A stretch of DNA of 64,000 nt. It comes from Salminus brasiliensis. Taxonomy: Eukaryota; Chordata; Actinopteri; Characiformes; Bryconidae. The stretch covers positions 1,938,470-2,002,469 of the forward strand of contig NC_132888.1 in NCBI RefSeq assembly GCF_030463535.1. The letters run 5' to 3'. The notes under the pieces are model-generated. The model searched no databases and was not told the DNA's origin. It worked only from the letters and a program-made list of their open reading frames with translations. Positions within the stretch are counted from its first letter, which is position 1; each line of letters begins with the position of its first letter. Positions 14,901 to 25,300 of this stretch are shown here, one piece after another. A program made the translations under genes and the position numbers.

Positions 14901-17900
14901 TAAAACATAAGTGCAACATATTATAAAATAGTTTTTACTATAAAGTAGTATTCAATATATTACTTTCTTCAACTTCTTCAACTTATTACTGTCTTATTTT
15001 TAAACATTTTATTTTATTTTATTTTATTTAAACATCACATCACCAAGGTAGGCTCAATGCACTGTAAAATTCCATTGGTTTTAGTTCTACTATGAACTTA
15101 TTTACCTTTAAAAAGTAGATGAAAGGTGAGTTTAAGCTTTAAAAGTTTAAGTTGAGATTTGTAGTAAGTTAGTAAAAGTATCACTGTTTTTCAGTCTGTT
15201 CTCTTATTAACCTTGATTCAATAGAATCAGAATACAATGAAAATATTATGGTACTTTAAAGTTTAATTATGTTTATTCACATTTACATTGGTGTTTAAGC
15301 TACTATTTGCACATAAAAGTGGAGAAATTAAAAAATAAAACAACAATAAAGGATAAAATAACTAAGAGACTGACCGGTAATAGTTTTGCCCGTATTCCTC
15401 CAGTGTGTTTTGCAGTTTATTTACTCTATGTGTTCTTTTCTCACCACAGTTTGATTCAGGCTCAGCTGGGCTGTATCCCAATTCAGGAGTTTGGACTGAC
15501 GCAAGACACAGGGAGGATATTCAGGAACGGGGTTCGAATTAGCAAATGTAATTTCCCTCTAAACATTAAACATTTAATTGTGTCAGCACTAGACTGCCTC
15601 TCAGTCTTTACCTAATCTCCCCTCATAAATGGGTATTTGGGTTGTGTGTTGATTTGTTTGCACTTTCAGGCCTGGCAGAATTTCTTAGCCACCACTCCAA
15701 GAAGAATTTCTCAGCCCAGCTCAACTCCCTGATTTTGGCCAAGTGTTTCAGAGCCAAGCTGTGGGAAGATTCTCCATATGTCTCCAAGCAGCTGGATAAG
15801 ATAGGTGGGATGACTGTCTAAACAGTTTACAGTAAGGCTCTGTTGTTTGGGTGGAGAAGATTAAATGAGTAGTCCTTGTTTATGTAGAAGATTGTCCAGT
15901 TTCTAGTGCTTAGCTTTTTATAGCTGTTATTCTCACAAATAAAGTTTTATTCAAGGTTCATTCAATTCCCCAATTCCAGGGTTATCTCTAGCAACCGCTA
16001 TGGTGAACGCAGGACTGACATCGTTCAACAAGATTGAAGCCACCAATCCCAGAGAACTGGAGCTGGTTTGTGCTTTTATTCACAGATGACACTGACAGCC
16101 CTGCAGAATTGTACTGTGAGCTGTTGTTTAAGCTCAAAACAGAAAGTAACCTGCATGCCTTAGAAACTTTATATAAGATCTAAAAGTAAGTTAACAGAAC
16201 TATAACATAATGTCTAATATTTCTATCAGATATCAGTAGAAAATTTTGTATCAAATATTGATGGTAAAATAATTAATCCAGTTCGTGTCTAAACCAAATC
16301 CAGCTTGAAATATTCTGAAATTGCTTGTAGAACTGCTTACAGTAACTTAAAGTAAAGTGAAGTAGGTAATGTGATATTAGTAGCTACATGTAGCATAATA
16401 TTACCAATTAATAACATGTATATATTCATTTTTTATTCATATTTAAATTCATTATTTTTGGCTTGTCAAATTTGCCCCTTTTTCTTCCAATGTTGTACTG
16501 TCAATCAGAGGCACTAAAGAGATTACAGTGGGCCCCACAACTGACAGAACAACAGTTCTACCAAAATACTCAATTAATCATTTATTTAGGGCCCTTGTCA
16601 GTCACAAGCCCCGTCCTTATAACAACCCAGCCAGTTGTGCTCTCTTGTGCTCTCTTGGACTTCGGCCGCTGATGGACTTGTGACCACTGGCCCATAGTGG
16701 TAGCACACTGGTCTACTGAACCACTCAGAGCCCTTTCCAATTAGTATCATCAACAAAAGTTAGTGTAATTTTGTGAAGACTGAATCGAATCCAGGATGTT
16801 GTTAGCTATGAAAGTCTTACTATGGGGTATGTGGTATTGCAGTTGGCCAGTACGTAATAAAAAGTTTCAATATTGATGTAATAAAGAAAAAATAAGGTGC
16901 CAGCTCTAGTTTTAGTGCCTAAACTTAGAGGTATCTTTGAATTATTAATCTTTTCAAACTAGCTGAGGTTTTTCTTGGGTAAATAGCAAAGCACTTTTGT
17001 AAGTCGCTCTGGATAAGAGCGTCTGCTAAATGCCCTAAATGTAAATGTAGTTTTCTATCTAATTGTTCTTGTGGGGTTTTATGCATTTCATTCATTGTAT
17101 TATTTAAAATTACATTATCAGTATTGAAAGTGAAACCATCTATATCTTGCTATTATAATTACTATTTATTAGTTTTTAAATGACTCCTGAGTCCTGATAA
17201 TCATATAAGTTCCTGGTCTTTTGGTCCAGATTGTGAATCGACACCCTCCTTTTGGAAACCAGATTAAAGAAGCTGTCAGCAAACTCCCAAAATATGAAAT
17301 TCGCCTGGAACAGGTGACAAGTGTTCTCACTCTATTCTGAATATGTTAAAGTAAAAAGTATGTTTAATATATTATATTACAATATATTAATATATTGTTT
17401 TATTTAATATATTATAATCAAATATTATATATTAATGGTAATGAATGATTTACTTTTTAATGGTTATTAAAATTGTTGACTAAAAAACAGTTTAAAACAG
17501 TTGACTGTCTGTACTTTAGTCCATGTGTACAGATAACCGTGAGTCGTACAGAGTCTAATACATCATCAAGTCTATTGGAGATTACTGAACACCTCCACAC
17601 TGGATAGTGGAGGACAGTGTGTGATGATTTAAGCACACATGAGTTAGCACTATGCTAATTGGTGGGGTAGCACCAAACATAGCACCAAACAGGTCCTGGC
17701 TAATTGACTACATTTGGAAATATGGAAAAAAAAACATTAATGGCTAAACTCTTTCTTTAAATCTCATTTCAGCTTCCAAAGTACAGTGTCTCCACAGCAG
17801 AGATTCTTGTCACTGTGAACCTGAAGAACTTTGAGCAGCTCACCACCAAAAGAACTGCCCCGGACCACCATTACGCCACACTCATCATCGGGGATTCTGA

Positions 17901-19340
17901 CAACAGTGTGGTCTTCCAGCAGAAGATCCTGTAAGATCCAGATTCTTTCATGTAAAGCTGTTATTGCTTGAAGACCATCCTTTTAAATAATCCAAGAATT
18001 ATAATGTGGGTGTTTTAATGTTGTAATTAACAGAGACTCTTTACTTCTGAAGTCTGGGAGCTGGTCCAGGAAGATTGAGGTTACGAGAACATCGCAGGAA
18101 GATGAGATCAGCATCAATTTGATAAGCTCTGAATATGGTGTGTTAGATTCAGTGTCTCTGGTGCACACAGAGACTATATGTCCAAATGTTTGTGGACACC
18201 CCTTCTAATTAATGCATTCAGCTGATACTATTGGTAATGCAACAGTATTAATAATACATTTTATTTACAGCAGAGGTCCTTAGTCCTGACTCTGGAGTAC
18301 CACTCTCCTGCTCATTTAGGTTGTCTCTGCTCTTACCACACCTGAAGAAACTAACCTGCATGTAAACATGATATCTATTGGCGAATTTCGGGATTTGAAT
18401 TTGTTTGATTAATATGATCTTTATGTGAATTGTGTAGATTTGATAAGCTTTAAAATTTGAAAGAGGACTGAGATCTGCTGCCAGATGCATTATTAAACTT
18501 AATTAATTTAATAATGATGCAGGAATTACATCTTAATTAGAATTCACTAGAGATTTAATTCTAAAAGTCTTATTTTTATTGTTGAGTAATGAATTCAAGA
18601 GAGTAAAATATAAAAAAACAAATAAATACACACTATAAAATTAAAGACTAGTCCAGGAATTATAATTATTAGATTATTTAGATTTTAGTCTCTGAGGAGA
18701 CATTTGAACTACCTTGTTTGGAAACCTTTTTTTTATTTGGGCATAATGAACATATCCATTAGCTCCTACCTGCATCGTATAAACCTGTGTGAACTGTTTA
18801 TTAGGTATGTTAGATTTCTTTAATGCATTAAGCTCCACAGAGCTGTAAATGGTTCTAGACTTGGATTTGTAGATTCCCAGAATAGACACTATTTTCCACA
18901 TAACTATTGAATAACAATCGCAAGGATGTAATAAATTGTGTACGATAGCATCGGATATTGCTCCCGTTATTAACAAAATTATCTGGAACGGGTATCGGAT
19001 AATTAGACTGATCCTTGAATCGATCCTTTCACTTTAATTTGGTGGCGTGAGACTGACCTAAATGGGCAAATAAATAAATGACAAATGGCAGTTTAGTACA
19101 TTTATAGTACATTTATAGTTATAACACATCTGTGTTAATTTGTTATATTATATAATGTTAAAGTCAATCCTGATGCCTTAAGTCTCTCCCACATGGTGAG
19201 ATATATGGTTGATTAATTCAGCAATGGTATCGGACTGGTATTGAGTATCGGCAGAAGTGCAAAGTTTATGTATCGGTATCGGAACTGAAAAAGACGGATC
19301 GGTGCATCCCTTCATAGTATGTGTGTGGGTTTCATGCATG

Positions 19341-19394
<54 letters not shown>

Positions 19395-22300
19395 GGGACT
19401 GGATATCCAGCAGAAATTCAGTGCTTTCTACTATGGAGCAAAGACGTTCAGGGCTGAATCGTACGGCATGGAGACTCCAGAGCACAAGCTTCAGAAGATA
19501 CCGGACACTTTACAGAGAGCCACCGGCTCAGTGCTGAAAAGTCACATGGCCCCACCTAGAGCCCAGAGCACCGCACAGAGAGATCAGTCTAAACACCTGC
19601 CTGATAACAGAGGTACAGACAGTCTGGCTTTTGAATGTCCTTCTGGTTTGAACATCCCTCTGGTCTTCTGTAATGTTGAATCTGTCACTCTTTACTCATA
19701 AAAATGTTGTTTATTATCATTTAAAACATGAAACAAAATTTAATATAATTGCATATAAAATATACAATTAATTAAATAATTTAACACATTTCAGCCACTT
19801 TCCAAAATCATCCCAAAAAGAACTGATTCACTGGAGTCATTGTTAAGTAATGTAAAGTATAGTGAAATTCACTGTGATTTACACTGTAAATTACTGCATA
19901 ATAATTTTTAAATGTTTAAGGCTTAAGATGATTATGGCAAAATACCATAGCTTTACCGCTTTAGCAGTTTTGTGTTTTAATATTATTTAAAGTTATTATA
20001 TTAGTATTTGTATAAATGAGTTCTTGGGCAAGACGTCTAACATTAGTTGGAATGTTATTTCAAGTCATTCTAGATAAGACAGTCTACCAAAGGACATCAA
20101 GAAAGCTATTCATTTGGAATATTTCTCCAACATACCCTATATGGACAAAAGTATTGGGACACTTCTCCTCTTAATCGCTGAATTCAGCTGTTTGATTCAG
20201 CCCCATTGCACCACAGGTGTATACAATCAAGCCCCTAGCCCTATAGTCTGTCTTTCTTCATCACATCAGTGAAAGAACGGGAGGTTCTGAAGAGCTCACT
20301 GAACTCCAGCGTGGTTCTGTATGTAATAGGAGACACCGCTGCACCAACAACAACAAGTCAGCTGGTGAAATTTAGACCTTTCCTCCTAGATCTTCCTCCA
20401 TCAGCTGTGAGTGGTGTTCTTATTGAACAGTGGAAGAGTTTAGGAGGAACAGCTCACAGAGAGCAGCTCAGCCACCGAGTGTCTGTCAGACCACGTAAAG
20501 TTACAGAGCGGGGTCAGGGCCGAGTGCTGAGCTCAGAGCAGAGTGCAGAAAAGCCTCCAACTGACTCAGTAACTGCAGCAGAGCTCCAGACCTGCTGCTG
20601 CTGGTAGAGCTTAGAGCAAAGGAGGACCAGCTCCACATTAATAATGCCTATGGGTTTAGAACGGGATCTCATAAAAGCTCCTGTGGGTGAAATGTGTAGG
20701 TGTCCCAATATTTTAGTCCATATAGTGTATAATCAGTGGCTTTATCTCTCCACACTGCAGCTCCTGCCCAGACAGAACCTGGCAAAAGGAAGTGTAACCA
20801 TTTCTGTAAAAACAAGGAGCTTTGTGGTCATGACTGCTGTGAGTACTGAAGTATCTGAAATATTTGTGTCTCTGGATCCTCATGATGAGATGACACTCTG
20901 TGAAATAACGTTGACTGCTGTTTCTTCTGCTTTAGGCAAAGTTGGAGTACAGTTGGTGATGAAAAGGCCTCAGAATCCAGAGTCCAGCTTTTCTTCATAT
21001 CTGCAAGATCTAAAGATGAGAAATGAGAAGCCCATAGAGACCCCCATCAAACGCTTGAAGGTCCACCAGTGTTCCTTCTGTCATATCATATATTTACATT
21101 ATGTAGATGTAATATGTACTGGATTATATATGTGGTATACATACATGAAAAGTCAGAAACTTTAGTTTTGTTTATTTAATCTCCAGTAAAAAACTGCACT
21201 AGGAAACACTGAAATAAAATATTTAACAGAAAATCACACAAAAGCCACCAGCACCAGATTAATTTTCTCTAGTTTTGTGAACCCTACTTCCATCCCTCAA
21301 ATCTTAAAACGAACCTGGCAAACGAACAATGGCCTGGTCAGTCCAGACATCAACATCATTGAATGTGTTTGGGAGGATTTGGACAGTGAGAAGTAGAAAA
21401 CTAACAGACTAACTTCTTAGAGTAAACTTTGGAGGAGTGAATTTCCCTGCATGCATTTGTGTCTGCAAACCCAGGCCCAATTACTGGAACTAAAGAAAAT
21501 TGCCTCCACCTCCTGCTTAATCACTATTTTGGGCCACTCTTCCCCATGTTTCAGCACTAGGCGAGAACTCCAGGATTGATTGTAAATTAGCGTCTGAGGG
21601 GGAATTCCGCAAAACAGGATTTCTCAAAGCCAGATTCCTTTTGTCCTTTTGGCAAAAGCAATTTGGCAAAACATACAGAAGTTCATGCAGACCATGCAGA
21701 ATCATTCAGCACCTTGTACAGAACCTAATACAGAACCTTGTACAGCACCTTATACAGAACCTTATACAGCACCTTATACAGAACCTTATACAGCACCTTA
21801 TACAGAACCTAATACAGAACATCACACAGAGACTTGTACAGAATCGAACAAAACCTTGTACAGAACCTCACACAGAGACTCGTAAAGAACCTTGTACAGC
21901 GCCTCATAAGGAACCTTGCAAAGAACCTTAGCATACAGAAAATCATACAGAAATTCTCCAAGAACATCATACAGAACCTCAGACAGAAGCTTGTGAAGAA
22001 CCTCCTACAGAGACCCGTACAGAACATTGTATTGAACCTGTCAAAGAGCATCATACAGAACATCATACAGAACCTTGTTCAGAGCCTCATACAGAAGCTT
22101 GGGAAGAGCCTTGTATAGAGCTTCGTACAGACCATCGTGTAGGACATTGTTCAGAACCATATACAGAAGCTTGGGAAGAGCCTTCTACAGAGACTAGTGC
22201 AAAACTTCATACAGAACTTTCAAAGAGCGTCTTACAGAACGTCGTACAGAAACTTGTTCAGAACCTTGCTCAGAACCTCATACGGAACCTCATTCAGAGA

Positions 22301-25300
22301 CTTATACAGAACATTGTACAGAATCTCTCAAAGAGCGTCTTACAGAACGTCGTACAGAAACTTGTTCAGAACCTTGCTCAGAACCTCATACGGAACCTCA
22401 TTCAGAGACTTATACAGAACATTGTACAGAATCTCTCAAAGAGCGTCATACAGAATGTCGTACAGAAACTTGTGAAGAACCTTGTTCAGAACCTTGTTCA
22501 GGGCCTTTTACAGAACCTCAGTTTACAGCTTGTGTAGAGCCTTGTATAGAGCTTCGTACAGACCATCATGCAGGACCTTGTTCTGAACCTCATACTGAAC
22601 CTTATTCAGAACCACATACAGAAGCTTGGGAAGAGCCTTCTACAGAGACCCGTACAGAAGCTCTCAAATAGCGTCTTACAGAACATCGTACAGAAACGTG
22701 AGGAAGGCCTGCTTTACGAATGACTTCATGCTTGTTTTGAAATGTCTGCCTTTCACCATCCTATTAAATCCCGTTGGGTTAAATCATGTTCCGACCACAA
22801 CTCACAATGTTCTGCTCTCCAGGTCCATTTCACTCAGAAATACAACCTGTTCCAGAAGAAGAATGCGCTCTGATACTTGTGATTCGCGTTGGTTTTCTCC
22901 TATTTTAAATGTTTTGTTTAGAAGATGCAGTAAATGTAACGTTCTGTTTTCCTTTAATTGAATGGTCTTTTTGCAGATGAGGATGAATGCCGAGACAAGA
23001 AACATCAGCATGCAGCAGTTCTCCTACACACGCAAAGACACAATTCCAGCTCACACAAGGTTTGCTAGTGTTTCAGACTGCTTGGTAAACCCTGCTGTGT
23101 GGATCAGTGAAGGCCTACAGTGCTCTGTCTTTAAGATGGTCTGTGGTGTTGTTTTTCCAAGGTTTGAGGAATTCCAGAATTATCCTCCAGGTGTGTCTCA
23201 CAGCATTGAGCCAGAACAGGGGTTTCCCACACCTGCAGAGACATCATATAATGGTAAGCTAATGGTAACCCAAATTCATGATGTTTACCATAGCCACTTG
23301 CAGGAGGGCTGGCTTTACACAGACACTAATTTTAGATTCAGCGCAGTGAGGTATTTGTCCAGCAGATGGAGCTGTAAGTCAAGATCAATAAGGATCAAAA
23401 ATCCAAATCCACATTAAAATGTATTTGTGTAGCTCCTGATGTCACAAAGCAACCGTAGAGATCCAGAAATAAAATGAAAGAAGCTAAACAGTTAAAACAT
23501 GCAACCTCAAGTCAGCAAGAAAAACTCCCTCAAAGCTAGAAGGAGAAACCTTGAGAGGAACCAAGACTCAAGGGCCAGGACATCCTCCTCTGGTGAAGAT
23601 CACCACATACAGTATACAGACAAAAGTACACCTACACATTCCACCTACAGGAGCCTATATGCCATCCCGTTCTAAACCCATAGGCATTATGAATGTGGAG
23701 CTGGTCCTCCTTTGCTCTAAGCTCTACCAGCAGCAGCAGGTCTGGAGCTCTGCTGCAGTTACTGAGTCAGTTGGAGGCTTTTCTGCACTCTGCTCTGAGC
23801 TCAGCACTCGGCCCTGAACCCGCTCTGTAACTTTACGTGGTCTGACAGACACTCGGTGGACACTGAGCTGCTCTCTGTGAGCTGTTCCTCCTAAACTCTT
23901 CCACTGTTCAATAATAACACCACTCACAGCTGATGGAGGAAGATCTAGGAGGGAAGGTCTAAATTTCACCAGCTGACTCGTTGTTGTTGGTGCAGCGGTG
24001 TCTCCTATTACATACAGAACCACGCTGGAGTTCAGTGAGCTCTTCAGAACCTCCCGTTCTTTCACTGATGTGTGGAAGAAAGACAGACTGCAGGACTAGA
24101 GGCTTGATTTTATACACTTGTGGCTGAATGGGACTGAATCACACACCTGAATTCAATGGTTAAGGTGTGTCCAAATGCTTTACCATACATACTGTGCCAA
24201 TGAAACACTGCTAATGGCGTTTCACCATTTTCACAGCCTATTTAGTATAGAAGTGTGCTACTTTGGAGACAGTCTGAATGTATATATTTTAAGAGTTGGT
24301 ACCAGAGGTTGGTACCTTTTTCTGTACTTAATGCTCCATCATACTTTACATTTTCAATTTTTAGAATACACTGAATACCCTGAAGACTTTTATTCTGAAG
24401 ACACAGTGGAGAAACAAACGTTCCAGACTGATGCCAACAGTAATCTTCAAAGTAAGTTTGATACGCTATATAGATCGCCAACTTCCCAGCTCATTCCAAA
24501 AGTACTGGATTTAGCTCCTCCACCATCATTCCAGAGAACACAGCTCTTCCACTGCTCCACAGCTCCTCAATGCTGGGGGGCTTTATACCCCTCTAGCCCA
24601 CGCCTGGCATTAGGCAGCATGGAGCCAATAGGGTTATGATGTTGATCTGCTCCAGAGAGTCCTATTCTATTGGCAGTACTTCTTCTCTACAGGGACTAGA
24701 CAAGCTGTGTGTGCATTTGCACATCTGTGTCAGCAATGGTTAAAGCTTAAAGTAGCTGAATGCATTCATTAGAAACGGTGTCCACAAACTTTTGGATATA
24801 TAGTGAGTTTAATTCACACATTAGGTGTATTATTGAGAACAAAATATAAACAACAAATAATACAAAGCATTAATTACACTGATGGATTACAGATCTGTTT
24901 AATGTGATCTAAACTGTGCTACTGTTCAAGGTGCATGCATGAGCAGAACAGCCTCAGAGAGACAGGTGAGCAGAATTCACAGCTTCAACTCACATGTGGA
25001 CCATGGCATGGACGGCAGCTTCTCGTCTGATGCCCTCAACGTGACGTTTGATCTAGCAGTTGACGAGTGGGATGATTTTGACGATGATAACTTAGTGCTT
25101 GCTAGCGATGTCTCTTACAGTACTGAACTGCAAGTGAGCCAGTGTGGTCAGCCCACAGCAGGTACTGCTTGTAACTGTTTTGTTGTAAATTTAACCAAAT
25201 TGTCTTAAAAACAGATGATACAGATGGTCATATGCACGAGGAATGCTTTGTCTATGTTTTTAGGTTGTTGGACTTCAGTTTCTCCTGGTTGTTCAGAGCC

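Noticed and set aside
20269-20607. 112-codon frame conserved in two copies (also 23724-24065)
   Set aside because: It lies inside a MITE present in both orientations. The few differences are mostly amino-acid-changing plus a 3-nt indel, giving no sign of protein-level selection.
20514-21165. 173-codon + frame at 20644-21165 as a gene
   Set aside because: It reads hfm1 exons 27-28 and their introns partly in the wrong frame; the spliced hfm1 frame explains the conserved residues.
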